Shown piece after piece: positions 34,658 to 46,829 of a stretch of 64,000 nucleotides of DNA. A program made the position numbers and the translations under genes. The stretch comes from Arachis hypogaea. Its lineage: Eukaryota; Streptophyta; Magnoliopsida; Fabales; Fabaceae. Positions within the stretch are counted from its first letter, which is position 1, and the number at the start of each line of letters is the position of its first letter. Location of the stretch: NCBI RefSeq assembly GCF_003086295.3, contig NC_092044.1, positions 72,592,528-72,656,527 of the forward strand. The letters are read 5' to 3'. The notes beneath the pieces are model-generated. The model worked only from the letters and a program-made list of their open reading frames with translations. It searched no databases and was not told where the DNA came from.

Positions 34658-34862
34658 ATGGCACCAAAGACGAATGAAACCTCAAGGAAGAGGAAGGGAA
34701 ATGCATTTGCCCCCACAAGAAGAGGATGGAGTAAACTAAAAAGCATGCACATGAGCTTGTGCAGCCGCCTCAACAAAGACAAAGAAGTGACATTGAAGAG
34801 ATCAAGCACTACATTGGATCCTCAAGGATGAGCACTAGCCACCATCATTCAGGTGGATTCGT
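34658..34862 (+). pseudogene. ORF2 remnant of A', internal deletion
   Basis: Begins ATGGCACCAAAGACGAATGA (MAPKTNETSRKRKG, the ORF2 N-terminus) and ends with RSDIEEIKHYIGSS and a His-rich tail, the ORF2 C-terminus. Roughly 900 bp in between are deleted and the two ends are out of frame. Preceded by the AAGTTTGGTGTTG motif at 34608-34620. Confidence 0.75.
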
Positions 34863-36016
34863 TCTCTTTTATCTCCTTTCATTTTATTATTTTTCTTTTT
34901 TCTGTTATGTTGTATTGTCTGTTCTTTTTTTTCTTGTTGCATGATCATTTGCATTTATGTCTTAATGCTATAAAATGTTCCATATATCTCTCACCTTGCT
35001 TAAAAGAAAATTTTTATTTGAAAAGAATTGAGAGATACATGAATTTCAAGTGTAAAATAAGAATAGTTCAATTATTTTGATATGGTGGCATTGCTTTTAT
35101 TTTCTGAATGTATGAATAAATAGTGCATATTTGAAGTTGAAATTTTAGAATGTTGGCTCTTGAAAGAATGATGAGAAAAGAAAAGTATTATTGGTAATCT
35201 GAAAAATCCAAAAATTGATTCTTGAAGTAAGAAAAAGCAGCAAAAAAAAAGAAGAAAAAGCATGTTGCAAAATAAAAAAAATTACATATGCATGCCAAAA
35301 AAGAAAGAAAAAAACATGGCAATATATATATATATAAAAAGAAAAATCCATTACTGCAAAAAATGCAGGAGAAGGAGGGCAGATTGAAAAAGCCAATAAC
35401 CCTTTAAACCAAAAGGCAAGGGTAAAAGTATCCAAGGCTTTGAGCATCAATGGATAGGAGGGTCTAAAGGAATAAAATCCTAGTCTAAGCAGCTCAACCA
35501 AGCTGTCCCTAACCATGTGCTTGTGGCGTGAAGGTGTCAAGTAAAAAGCTTGAGACTGAGCGGTTAAAGTCGTGATCCAAAGTAAAAAGAGTGTGCTTAA
35601 GAACTCTAGACACCTCTATCTGGGGATCCTAGCAAAGCTGAATCACAATTTGAAAGAGGTTCACCCAATTAAAATGTTTGTGGCATTTATGTATCCGGTG
35701 GTAATACTGGAAAACAAAGTGCTTAGGGTCACGACCAATACTCTAAAAACCTGTGTTCAAGAATAAAAAAGAACTGAACTAGGAGAGTCAATAATATCAT
35801 CTGGATTATAAGTTCTTAGAGATGCCAACACTTCTAAGTTTTAATGGATAGTGAGATGCCAAAACAATTTAGAAGCAGAAAGCTACTAACTCCCGCTCAT
35901 CTAATTGAAACTGAGCTTCATTGGAAACTCTGAGATTTATTGTATCTTACTTTTCTTTTTTATCCTATTGTGCTTTTAGTTGCTTGGGGACAAGCAACAG
36001 TTTAAGTTTGGTGTTG
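34863..36016 (+). other. 3' untranslated region of A'
   Basis: Same order of sequence blocks as in A1 and A3; no gene seen. It contains a short (TA)n near 35322 and ends with the AAGTTTGGTGTTG motif at 36004-36016. Confidence 0.7.
35979..35998 (+). other. Stem-loop upstream of A' 3' LTR
   Basis: GTTGCTTGGGGACAAGCAAC: a perfect 8-bp stem closing a GGGA (GNRA-type) loop, 18 bp before the LTR. Confidence 0.75.
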
Positions 36017-37561
36017 TGATGAGCGGATATTTTATACGCTTTTTGATATCATTTTCATATAGTTTTTAGTATGTTTTGTTTAGTTTTTATTAAGTTTTTA
36101 TAGGTTTTAGTGTTAAATTCACATTTTTGGATTCTACTATGGGTTTGTGTGTTTTTTTGTACAATTTCAGGTATTTTCTGGCGAAATTGAGGAGCTAGAG
36201 AAGAAGTCTGATTCAGAGACAGAGAAAGCACTGCAAATGCTGTCCAGATCTGATCTCCTTGTACTCGAAAGAGCTTTTTTGGAGCTAAAGAAGTCCAAAT
36301 GGAGCTATCCTCAAGAGCTTTCTAGCAATGTATAAAAGTCTATACTTTGCTTCGGATTAGAAGGCCCAAAACTGGCGTCCAACACCAGCCTCCTGCCCCC
36401 TTCCAAGCGTCCAGCGCCCAAGGAACAGAGCTCAGCGTCCAAACGCCTAGAGAGGACCCCTTAGCTAGCGTTTAACGCCCTAGAGGCCTCCTAGCACAAG
36501 GATCTCATCAAAGCTTAGCCCAAACACTCACCAAGTGGGCCTCAAAAGTGGATTTTAGCACTAAAAAGATTGTTTTACCCTTACTAGTCATTAGTTTAGT
36601 ATTTAAAGTAGACGATCACACTTTGTTAAGGATCTTAGCCTATCATTCACATTATTTTCGAGTTTTACTTTGTATTTCCTCTCAGTATGAGTTTCTAAAC
36701 CTCTTAGGTTGAGGGAAAGAGCCCTATTGAGTCCTATGAATTAATAAAAGTATTATTGTTTCATCTTTGATCCGTGTTTGATCTAATTCTAAGATGTATA
36801 CTCTCTCTTCAACATGGTGAATAGGATGATTAGTGACAATCAACTCTGTTCATCATACTAAGACGAACGTGCCTGAGAAACACCCGCGTCTACTTAGATT
36901 CGTATGAATATGTGACTGGAAAGCGTGAACCGCCATTTATGTTTATACATCTCTGAGATGGCTAATCCATGACTTCGTTGGGGATTTCTCGAGACACCAG
37001 TTCAGCCAATTTTTTGGGAGATTAGGGTCTCTGTGGTAGAGACTAGAACCCAAAGAAGTAGCATTCTCTAATCTGGAAGATTCAACCTTGTCTGTGACAT
37101 TTTGAGTAGGATCGCCAAGAGAATGAAATGCTAGAGCTTCACCCTCCATCAGATTGGATGACCATGGCCAATGGCATTTAATCTGGAGTAGGGGAGATTG
37201 ATGACCACGGCCCATGGCATTGATCACATACAGCCTGCCATAGAAGAGATCACTCACTAGCAAAGAAGATAGTAATACCAGAGTTAATTTAGAAAGGCTA
37301 AGCAACTCCTATCCTCAATTATATTCTTATTATTGATTCCATTAACAAAATACCTTATACCCTTCTCTCAAATTTCTTTTAATGCAATTAAGCCTCAATC
37401 CAATGACCTTCTGATTCGCATTAATAAGATCTGCAAGATAATCATAACTTGCTTCAAACCACAATCCTCGTGGGATCGATCCTGACTCGCTCAGGTATTA
37501 CTTGGACCACCTAGTGCACTTGCTGATACAGTTGTATGAAAGTGTGGTGATTCGTGCACCA
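36017..37561 (+). repeat. 3' LTR of A' (1545 bp)
   Basis: TGATGAGCGGATATTTTA to CGTGCACCA, followed by TSD cctac (37562-37566). Related to but clearly distinct from family A LTRs. Confidence 0.88.
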
Positions 37562-37566
37562 CCTAC

Positions 37567-39137
37567 CAATCATAGCCTCTAACCCAACTCAAATCAACTT
37601 GGCCTCTAGCCTAGATTAAATCAACTAGGCTTATAGCTTAAATTAAATCAACATTAAAACTCAATCATAAAACAGAATAACCACAAGCACAAACAATGCA
37701 AGACAAACAGAATCAGAGAGAAATTACAGCAAATACAACAAATAACAATTAGACAGAAATCATCAGATAGGCAAACCAAAATACTTAAGCATACCCAGAC
37801 AAAGCAAACAAATGCAATATGATGCATGCCTGTCCTACAGACCTGGAGCTCACGTGTCGGTTACTTTGCCAGAACTCGACACACCCAGTAGCTAAACCAG
37901 ATATTGTCCTCTTGAAAACTGGTGGATGGTACACCACCACGAACCCCACCATTGCGAGCGGTACACCACCACGAACCTCGCAAGATCTTTAATTGAAAAA
38001 ATAACACACAAGTGGGAGGTAAATAATTACCATCCCTACAAACACATTCACAACCCGTGGGAGGTAAATGACCATGATTTTCACGTCTATCGCGACACTG
38101 GACAAGTGGTACACTACCACGATCCTTACCAGGTCATAGCCTAAATTCAAAACCACAATCTTTTAAAATTTTGACCTAGAGCAGGTGAGACTAAGACACA
38201 ACCCTGCGTACTGCCCAGGTGTTTTTCAAATATCAAAATATCTCTTTTAAAAATAATTCGAATCTATTTCTCTTTTATTAAACTCCTTTTCTTGATAAAT
38301 CAAATTCAAACATAATACTTTTCTCAATAAAACTCAAAATATAATCATTACTTTAATATCCCAAAATTAGCTAATATAATTCTTAAAGCTTTTGACAATC
38401 CATTTTGACTTCCAAAATAATCAAAACACCCAGCTGGCTGTTCATACATAGTCGAACCAAAATCTCAAGCAAACAACAATAATTCAACAGCAACTCAACC
38501 TAAATTTAAGCAAACTCAAACAATAATCAATCAAACTAACATCACTTATCAAATTCACATTTAATTATTATAAATTTACTAAACTCTACCTCCATGTAGA
38601 AATCACAGCAACAGAAGCTTCAAGGAAGGTTCCTGAATGAGAAATCGAAGGAGAAAATGTCAAAATCGGCTACTCCACCTCTAGGGCTCCCTCGGCCGAA
38701 CCTTTCATAGAGGGACAATAGCTCCACCACCAATTTCTCCTGAATAAACGTAACGTCAACGTGAAAAGGAGGAAGATACGAACACTTTTATCGGATTAGA
38801 TTTTTTATCAGAGTTACGGATGTAAAGAAATCGGGCTCGAAAGCTTTAAGTTCATGAAGGTTTCTCGTTTCTCTCTCTCGGTTCTTTCTTTTTCTTTCTC
38901 TCCAAGTCCAATTCGGTGGTGGGAGCAAGAAATGAAAATGATCAAGGCTGATGGAAATGAATTGAAAATTAGTGGTAGATTAGATGTCACGGGTAATTAA
39001 TGAATGAAAACATTTGTCATTGTTATATATATGTTTATACACTTTTTAAGCCATGTTCTTTTCTTTTCTTTCTCCTTTGGATAGTGAAAGGAGGTAATCA
39101 AAGGATGATTCATGATTAAGTGATTAAGTGGCATTGG

Positions 39138-39218
<81 letters not shown>

Positions 39219-39544
39219 CCAAGTTTCACTTTCTCTCTTTTGCTCCCAAATGACTTCGGCGAATTCTTTCTCCTTTTTTTGAACTTTAAGAATAATATTA
39301 TTATACAATTCTTTATTTTAATTGAAGTGGTTAAAAATAAAATAACAATAATAATTATAATAATTCTTTTATCTTTTATTGAAATATATCATTATAATAA
39401 AAATTATTTAAAAATCCTGATAAATTTTAAAGTTAAAATGTTATAAAATTTAATTTAATTACTTTTAGAAAAATAATTTTCTTTAAATAAAATAATAAAT
39501 CATGAATAACTCATTATTTAATTTTCAAAATCTCAGGTTGTTAT
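37567..39544 (-). repeat. Family D LTR, right copy, second segment
   Basis: Continues 8428-8963 after the A' insertion and aligns with 6200-7992, with GGTACACCACCACGA-type units at 37923-38125. It carries about 120 bp near 38215-38340 absent from the left copy, and a (TA)n expansion. The 44 bp beyond it (39545-39588) resemble the pre-LTR sequence at 7993-8036. Confidence 0.75.
39139..39214. repeat. (TA)n microsatellite in D LTR
   Basis: About 76 bp of TA; the left D LTR has only a short interrupted version near 7637-7660. Confidence 0.95.
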
Positions 39545-39588
39545 ATATTACCCATCTTACAAAAATTTTTGTCCTCAAAAATTGATAT

Positions 39589-40088
39589 TGTTCCGAGGGT
39601 TACCTGAAACTGAAGGTCGATCTCGGATGAGATCTGCTATTGTGGCCAGAGCTGTCATGTCCAACTTGTTGAATTTGGTGGTACTGCTGACCCTCGATCA
39701 CCGGAGGGTGGTGGTACCGCAAGAGACTCTGATGCTTAAGTTAGCACGTGCTTTAGGCAGAATTTTGTGTAAAATTAGAGTATGAGTTATACCTGGGTGC
39801 TCCAGTGTATTTATAGTAGTGTAGAGTGACCTTTCTTTGAGATAAGATAGTTAGCTTATCTTATCCTTTGAGTGAAGTCTTCTTATCTTTCAGGGGAACC
39901 GCTCTATCTTTCTAGGCTTTTGCTGCTTTTAGATTGGGCTGTGTTCCTTCATTTGGGCTTGCTTTGGGCTCCCATGGATATTTGGCCAAACTCTTTGAGA
40001 AGAGGTCGATGGTGACCTAACCTGAAGAGGTCGGTCACTCGTGTCTTTGGTCAGCTCGGGTCGCATAGTTCGACCCAGGGTATGAACA
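39589..40088 (-). repeat. 3' LTR of C2 (500 bp)
   Basis: TGTTCCGAGGGTTACC at the left, GTATGAACA at the right; matches the C1 LTRs. A minus-strand TATAAATA is present near 39809-39816. Confidence 0.88.
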
Positions 40089-40907
40089 GTGCCCCCTGCT
40101 CGAGTTTGATCTCTCTCTTGAGGTCGTGTCTTCAGGCTTCGACCCCTTTTGAGGGGTTCGTGCTCGAGCGTTTGCCTCTGGTCGATCTTCTATTTTGCTC
40201 CTTTGAATACAAAGTGTTTCTTTTCTTTTTTTTTTATCTGTAGCGCGCATTTTTGTTTTCTTGGAAACATGCGAGGGTTTAATGCCTATTAATTCCCTTT
40301 GCCATTTCTTGCTTTCCCTCTTTTGTATTTGAATTTCAAAGAATCAATTTTTCCGTTTTCGCTTCTCCTTTTTCTTCGCTTTCGTTTGTTACATTGCTTC
40401 GTTCCTCTACCCCTTCTGTTTTTGTGTCTTCGTGCTTCCCATTTTCCTTGCTTTGAACGCGGTTGTTGGCGTGCATTTGTCATTGTTTTAGTCTTCAAAT
40501 AGTTACTGCTCTCTTTTTCTACAGGTTGGTCTTCCTTCCTCATATTTTGATAATCGCATGTTTTACTGTTACATACTTTGCCAAGTTTTGATTTTTATTT
40601 GAATTTGCTTTGAGAAACTTGATTCCTTCTGCAAAAGATTGCATCTTTGTGCTTGATCGTCGTTTGATTGCTTTTTTTTCTTACTTACTCCTGTTTGGGG
40701 GAAATGTGTGTCTTCTGGTAGTTTCGCTCTTTGTAAAGCTTTTTGCTTGTCACTATTTCTATCTCTTTTGTGGTTGCATGCCAATGTGCAAAGTTTTGGT
40801 CTTTGCGGGATTATTGGTAGACTGAGGTTGTAGCTTCGAAGATAAACTGTTGGTAGGAAAGGTTGTAGCTTTGAAAACTGTTTGTAGTTTTGATGATTTT
40901 TGTTGGT
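40089..40907 (-). other. C2 sequence between 3' LTR and C1 insertion
   Basis: Homologous to the first part of 41418-42399 in C1. On the minus strand it ends in a purine-rich AGCAGGGGGCAC before the LTR. No gene is seen. It ends with ttggt (40903-40907), the TSD of C1. Confidence 0.7.
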
Positions 40908-41417
40908 TGTTCCGAGGGTTACCTGAAACTGTGGGTCGATCTCGGACGAGATCTGCGGTGGTGGTCAGTGCTGTCATGTCCGACCTGTTTAGAGCTGGTG
41001 GAGCTGCTGATCCTTCGTCACCGGAGGGTGGTGGTACCTACAAGAGACTCCGATGCTTAAGTTAGCACATGCTTTAGGCAAATTTTTAGTAGAATCTGAG
41101 TATGAGTTATACCTGGGTGCTCCAGTGTATTTATAATAGTGTGGAGTGGCCTTTTTGGAGATAAGATAGTTATCTTATCTTATCTTTGAGTGAAGTCATC
41201 TTATCTTTAAGGGGAACTGCCTTTATCTTTCTAGGCTTTAGCTGCCTTTAGATTTGGGCTGGGTTCCTTTTGTTCAGGCCTTCTTTGGGCTTCTTTGGCG
41301 GTTTAGCCGAGCTCGTTGAGAAGAGGTCGGGTAATCCTGACCTGAAGAGGTCGGTCGACTTGTCATCAATCAACCCGGGTCATACAGCTCGATACAGCTC
41401 GACCCATGGCATGAACA
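40908..41417 (-). repeat. 3' LTR of C1 (510 bp)
   Basis: TGTTCCGAGG to CATGAACA. It is ten bases longer than the partner because ATACAGCTCG is duplicated near 41385-41405. Confidence 0.9.
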
Positions 41418-42399
41418 ATGCCCCTGCTTGAGTTCGGTCTTTCTTTTGAGGTCTTGTCTTCATTAGACTTTGACCCATTTTGAGAAAGTTGAGCTCGAGC
41501 ATTTGTTGCTCTGTCGATCCCATTTTTATAGAGCTTTTATTGTTGAATGCGGAGCGTTTCCCTTTAATTGCATCATGCGTTGCACCTTTCTAGGGAACGT
41601 GCGAAGGCTTTTAAGGACTCATTAATTTCCTTTTGTCGTTTCCTTCTTCCCTCTTTCTCATTTCATTTTTTGAATTTTCAAAGCTTCTTTCATTTTTCTC
41701 TTCCCTTGCTCGCTGTAACTTCTTTTTTTCTCCTTATCCTTTCCATTTTTGCATCTTCGCGCTTCCCATTCTTTTTACTCGAAAGGTGATTTGCTGGTGT
41801 CGCTTTGGTTGCTTATTTCAATTTTTGACCAGTTACCGTCCCGACTCTACTGCAGGTTGGCTTTTTTTCATCTCTCTCTTTTTTACCTTCCATTTTGTTT
41901 CTTTTCGTGTTTGCATTTGTTTGGGCATGAAAAATTTTTGATCTTGTGTGGATAATATTTGAAAGTTTGGGTCTTTTTTCCATCGTTGTGCATGCTCTGA
42001 GGGTTTCTTCGATTTGTATGAATCCCCACTTTGTTAGAGGAGGATTTGATCTTTTTATGTTTGCAGCTTGAAGTAGTGGTCTTTGTAAAAAGGTTGCATC
42101 TTTTTTATGATTTCTGAGTAGCATATTTTGATGTCGATGGCTTTCTCTTCTTTGTGTATTTAGGGTTTAGACTTGCAAGATTTTTCTTGAATCCTTACTC
42201 TTTTACTGCCTCCAAAGGATGCCCCTGGACCTTGGTGTGAATCCTGGGGTTTCCTTTCTCTGTTGTATCCTACTTCTTACATTTGTATGTTTTTGTCCAA
42301 GTTATGTCTATGTTTGTCCGAGCTATTCTCTTTGATTTTCCTGAGCTATTTGATTAGTAACCCTTTTTTCCTTTTTCTCACTGTAGGACTAGTTGGCCC
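41418..42399 (+). other. Region upstream of the C1 antisense ORF
   Basis: No ORF of note. It is pyrimidine-rich on the plus strand and ends with TTTTTCTCACTGTAG (acceptor AG 42385-42386) 13 bases before the antisense ATG. The same acceptor-like sequence occurs in C2 at 51380-51381, suggesting a 5' untranslated intron. Confidence 0.55.
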
Positions 42400-44326
42400 A
42401 TGTCTCTTCGCAAAAATATTGTCGAGATGTCCACCAAAGTTCCTGAGGGCATGTCTGACTGGCTGGATTCCCTTGTCTTGATGTGTGTTTCTGTGGTTGA
42501 TTCTGAGTATTGCGTGCAACTTAGAAGACATCACAGGATTTGTAAGAGTAGAGATCAAGAGAAAAATTACGAGTTGGTAGCGCCTGATCCCGATGAGAGG
42601 GTTAGTTTTTCTTCTTTGGTTCAGGAAGAACGGCCTTTCTTCTATGCGTATGACTATTTATGTAGCCAAATGCGCATCACCATTCCCTTTACTTCCTTTG
42701 AGACCGACTTGTTGTGGTCCTGTAATGTAGCTCCATACCAACTCCATCCGAACTAGTGGGATTTCATAAAGATCTTTCAACTATTGTGTCAAGAACTGGA
42801 TGTCTGACCTTTTCAAAATCTCTTTCTGTATCTTTTTGTTTTGACGAAACCTGGGATAGCTAAGAAGAAGGCTTCTTGGATTTCTTTCTGAGCTGCCCAG
42901 GGAAAGAAATTTTTCTCTATGTATGACGAATCTTTTAGGGATTTTAAGAACTATTATTTCAAGGTCCGAGCTGATAAGGGAGCTCTGCCCTTCTTTTTGG
43001 ATGAGAATAACGAGCCCGCCTTCCCCTTAGTTTGGCAAAAGAAAGTGGTAGTGTCTAGGTATTCTTGGGAAATATTGGACGAGGTTGAGCAGGCTTTGGT
43101 ACATGTGTTAGAGGAGAATTGGGGGGAGCCTCCCTATCTTGACACTAAGAGGTTTTTGGGGGATCCCTCTCTCCTACGAGCTGAATTAGGTAGTAGTTGA
43201 ATTTCTTTTAGCTTCCCCACTGTTTTGGTTGTTTATTTTGTTGATTTATCTCTTTCCTCCGGTTGTGACTTGACTTTGCTGGCTTCTTTTTCAGAGATGT
43301 CGAAGAATTCGGACTCAATAAAGCATTTTCGTAAGGCCAAGAAGGCAACTGCCACTCAGAATATTTCGGCCAAGGTTGCTGAGGAAGGATCTTCTCAGGC
43401 TTCTCTAAAGAAGCCAATCATGGACACTATTGGGTCAAGGAAAGTTATCCCAACTCCCCAAGTTCGAGTGGTTCCTTCTGACCCTCCCCATTTGACCTCT
43501 GGTACTGGTGCTTCTCCTATTGCTGGTCCACCTCCTAAAAAACAGAAAACTATGGAGCCTTTCGATTTGGATGCCCCTGACTTTCGGTCGACTTCCAATG
43601 AATGATGTATCCATCCTTCATCACTTGAATTTTATTACTAGTAACAGTCTTCGAATGGCCCATATGGGAGCAGCTTTATTCCAAACTGTTTGGGGCTCCC
43701 CAATCCATGCCACAAAAGCTTTTCTTGAGGATGCCAAGTCGGATTTCGATAGGGCTAAGGGCTTGAAGGATGAGCTGGATGCTAGGGTAATTAAGCTAGA
43801 GCTAGACTTGGAGAAGAAGAAGTCTCGAGCTACCACTGCTGAGGCGGCTGCGAACTTGGCTGAAGAGACGGTGAAGAAATACAAGGAAAGTTATACCCAT
43901 ACTTATGCCGAGGTGTTGGAACTGAGAGAGAGACTTGAATTTGCCCTTGCAAATTACGCCAATCTCTAGGGTCATCTAGTAGATTTTGTGACGGCTGCTT
44001 ATGAAAATTTAAAGGCGCAGGTCGGAGTTCTAGCTCCTGAACTCGACCTGACACTCTTCAGCTTGGATAATATGGTGGAGGATGGTAACATATTTCCCAC
44101 CCCAGATGATGATGATGAGGATGTAGATCCTCCTCCTGCGCCATCAGCCAAAGCTTCTGTTGCCTCGACTTCTCCAACTCCTACAGCTGAGGTCGGTCAT
44201 CCCGAGTTAGACCCTGATGTTCAGATCCCGAACAAGCCGGATGGAACCGTTAACGCTGTCCCGCTCGCAACTCGTCCTTCTTCACCTCGAGATGCCGCCA
44301 CTGGGGAGTCTTTGAATCCCTTATAG
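42400..44326 (+). pseudogene. Antisense extra ORF of C1 (gypsy-type 'transposase_28'-like), two exons
   Basis: Runs opposite to gag-pol. Exon 1 starts MSLRKNIVEMSTKVPEGMSD and contains NYELVAPDPDERVSF, RPFFYAYDY and PYQLHPN, which resemble the plant 'putative gypsy type transposon' domain (Pfam PF04195, from memory). An apparent 105-bp intron (43190-43294) follows, then exon 2 from EMSKNSDSIKHF, with HHLNFITSN, AHMGAALF, a coiled-coil-like segment rich in K, E and A (43740-43960) and an acidic Pro-rich tail ending SLNPL. Breaks: TAG near 42754, further stops near 42805 and 42890, a 41-bp deletion near 43580 that shifts frame, and TAG near 43967. The function of such ORFs is unknown. Confidence 0.8.
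43190..43294 (+). other. Putative intron in C1 antisense ORF (105 bp)
   Basis: GT at 43190 (context TTAG|GTAGTAG), acceptor TTCTTTTTCAG at 43294. Unspliced it introduces TGA at 43198-43200; splicing gives TTA GAG ATG. The C2 copy has the same sites with a 103-bp intron. Confidence 0.75.
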
Positions 44327-45489
44327 TTTTTTGATTTTTTTGTATCTTTATGGCCCGGTTTGTGGGTCTTTGAACTCTATTTTTTGTAACTTGGAATGGT
44401 TTGACTTCTCTTGATGTTCGGTTGCTTTTCTTAGCAACATTAAAAACAACAAGTACTTTTGAGCTCTTAAGGTTTGCCTTTTGAGCTTTTATTATAGTAC
44501 CTCCTTGCTATGTTGATTTGCATTCTTTTGGCACTTCCGGGAATCTTTAGAGTGTTGGAATTTTGCTGTCTGACCTCTTTTTGATTGCCTTTTATTTCCT
44601 ATTTTAGTCGAGTGCCCTTTGAGGCGGGTTTTGTTCGACTATGTTTAGTATTCTCATAGAACACTTGTAAACTAATTTTGGTGAGGTCATGGCTTTTTGA
44701 GTTGAGCTATGTCTCTTCTAGCGCACGTTTTCTATTTATCGACTTCTCTTGGAGCTCCTTTCTCGAGTTATGTCTACTAATCCATTTTTAATCAGGGCTG
44801 GCCAGGCCTCTTTTTATGGATTACTTCTCATAACTTTGTCGCTTTGATTGGTCTGGTCCGACTTCTTCATGTCGATCTTCCCTAAGTTATTTCTAGTAAT
44901 CCATTTTTAAGGGTTACTTTTTATAACTTTTTGTCGTGTTGATCGATTGGTCCGACTTCTTCATGTCGGTCTGTTCGAAGTTATTTTTAGTAATCCATTT
45001 TTATGGGTTACTTTTTATAACTTTTTGTCACGTTGATCGATTGGTCCGACTTCTTCATGTCGGTCCGTTCGAAGTTATTTTTAGTAATCTATTTTTATGA
45101 GTTACTTTTTATAACTTTTTGTCGCTTTTTCATCTTGCCAATTTTGTAGAAATCGGACAGTGAGTTCGAGTCTCACCGTGGTCGGGCGGTGAATTTGGTT
45201 TTTACCTTGCCGGCCTCTAGCTTTGTAATCGGGCGGTAAATTTTTGCGTTTGGATTTAATGCGTCTTGGTAGAGAAACTTTGTAGAGAATCTGAAAAGTT
45301 TTACTTAAGTAGAAAGTAGACATATAGGCATTCGAAATATATACATGTGGGTGTTTACCCTTCTAAGTCAGGCAATTTTGCTGATCTTGGCTTGGTGCCT
45401 CATTAAAAAACCTTTTCAGAAAAAAGAGTGCACCTTAACCTAATATCTTTCATTACCTCCTAACTATAATACCTTCTTTGGTTGCAGGC
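44327..45489. repeat. Spacer with three 94-bp tandem units
   Basis: No gene between the two convergent coding regions. At about 44840-45125 lie three units of about 94 bp (starts near 44839, 44933, 45027) with GATTGGTCCGACTTCTTCAT, AGTTATTT-TAGTAATC and GGTTACTTTTTATAAC blocks. Confidence 0.8.
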
Positions 45490-46560
45490 GTGCCATGACT
45501 TTGGTAGCTCTCGCCCCTCGAGTTCGGATACCCTGTAGTAGCCTTTTCCGAGTACCTCTGTGACTCGGTAGGGTCATTTCCAGTTAGCTGCTAGCTTCCC
45601 CTCTCCTGGTCGACCTTTTCCAATATCATTTTGGATTAGGATGAGGTCGTTGTTGGCAAAACTTTGCCGTACTACTTTCCGATTGTATCTTGAAGCCATT
45701 TGACATTTTAACGCCTCATCCCTAATCCGAGCTCTTTCCTGGATTTCTGGAAGCAAATCGAGCTCTTCCCTTTGAAGTTGGGAGTTGGCATCTTTACTGT
45801 AGAAGATCGTTTTGGGGGATCCTTCTTCGACTTCCACTGGGATCATTGCCTCCATCCCGTAAGCCAGTCGGAAGGGTGATTCCCTTGTCGTGGAGTGTAG
45901 AGTTGTCCGATATGCCCATAAGACTTGTAGGAGTTCTTCAGCCCAGGCTCTTTTTGCGTCCTGTAGTTTCCGTTTTAACCCGGCTAGTATGACTTTGTTG
46001 GCAGCTTCTGCTTGTCCATTAGCCTGGGGGTGTTCTACGGATGTGAATTGGTGCTTTATTTTCAAGTCGGCTACCAACTTCCTGAAACCTGTGTCTGTGA
46101 ATTGAGTGCCATTGTCTGTGGTGATGGAGTAAGGAACCCCAAATCTTGTGACAATGTTCATATATAAAAATTTCTGACTTCTTTGAGCAGTGGCATTAGC
46201 TAGGGACTCTACCTCAATCCATTTGTGAAGTAATCGACCCCTACAATCAGGAACTTGACTTGTCCTAACCCTTGGGGAAAAGGTCCCAGGAGGTCGAGTC
46301 CCCATTTTGCGAACGGCTAAGGTGATATTACGCTAATGAGCTCCTCTGGCGGGGCGGTGTGAAAGTTAGCATGTTTTTGACATGGTGGACATGTCTTTAC
46401 GAACTCTATTGCTTCGTTTTGCAAAGTCGGCCAAAAGAATCCGGCTCGGAGTTATTTTTTGGAGAGAGCTTGTGCTCCAAGATGATTGCTACATATGCCA
46501 CTATGTATTTCTTCCAAGACCTCTTTTGTGTTGGAGGTCGGCACACATTTTAATAGTGGT
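45490..46560 (-). pseudogene. pol: Integrase of C1, broken
   Basis: The minus strand shows an HHCC-type N-terminus (CSNHLGAQALSKK, CPPCQKHANFHT), then KWGLDLLGPFPQG, VDYF and, from about 46215, clean core sequence: GVPYSITTDNGTQF (second catalytic Asp), SVEHPQANGQAEAANK (catalytic Glu), WAEELLQVLWAYRTT and FRLAYGMEAMIPVE. The C-terminal ANWKPYRV-like segment is interrupted by TGA at 45574-45576. A frameshift near 46215 and stops upstream disrupt the zinc finger. It would insert the cDNA copy. Confidence 0.9.
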
Positions 46561-46829
46561 GTTGATATCCCTCTCTTTTATAGGATGTTGTTTATGATGG
46601 TGTAGTTCTGTGCTTCTCGTCTTAGCCTCTTCGCCTCCCTCTTATCTGTAGGGAGTGTCTCTGATTTAAGGTAGTTGATTATGGGAGTCATCCATCCATG
46701 ATCCTGACCTGATATGGCTAGGACCTTTTCTTCCCCCGAGATTGATGGACTTTGTAAAATTTCCTGGATTAGGCTTCTATTATTGCCCCCTGGTTTGTTG
46801 CTGGCTAGTTTTGAGAGTGCGTCAGCTCG

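Larger units (their letters stand above)
8964..37561 (+). mobile_element. Element A', older relative of family A, itself split
   Basis: LTRs start TGATGAGCGGATATTTTA (first copy TCATGAGCGG) and end CGTGCACCA. The TSD is cctac at 8959-8963 and 37562-37566. Its own sequence is 8964-9403, 11094-11706 and 32952-37561; the rest is later insertions. The end of the 5' LTR, the primer site and the front of gag are deleted. Gag-protease, an integrase C-terminal relic and an ORF2 remnant remain. Confidence 0.85.

Noticed and set aside
41633..41941. Phe/Ser-rich ORF upstream of the C1 antisense gene
   Set aside because: Pyrimidine-rich non-coding DNA, probably part of a 5' intron; frame not kept in C2.
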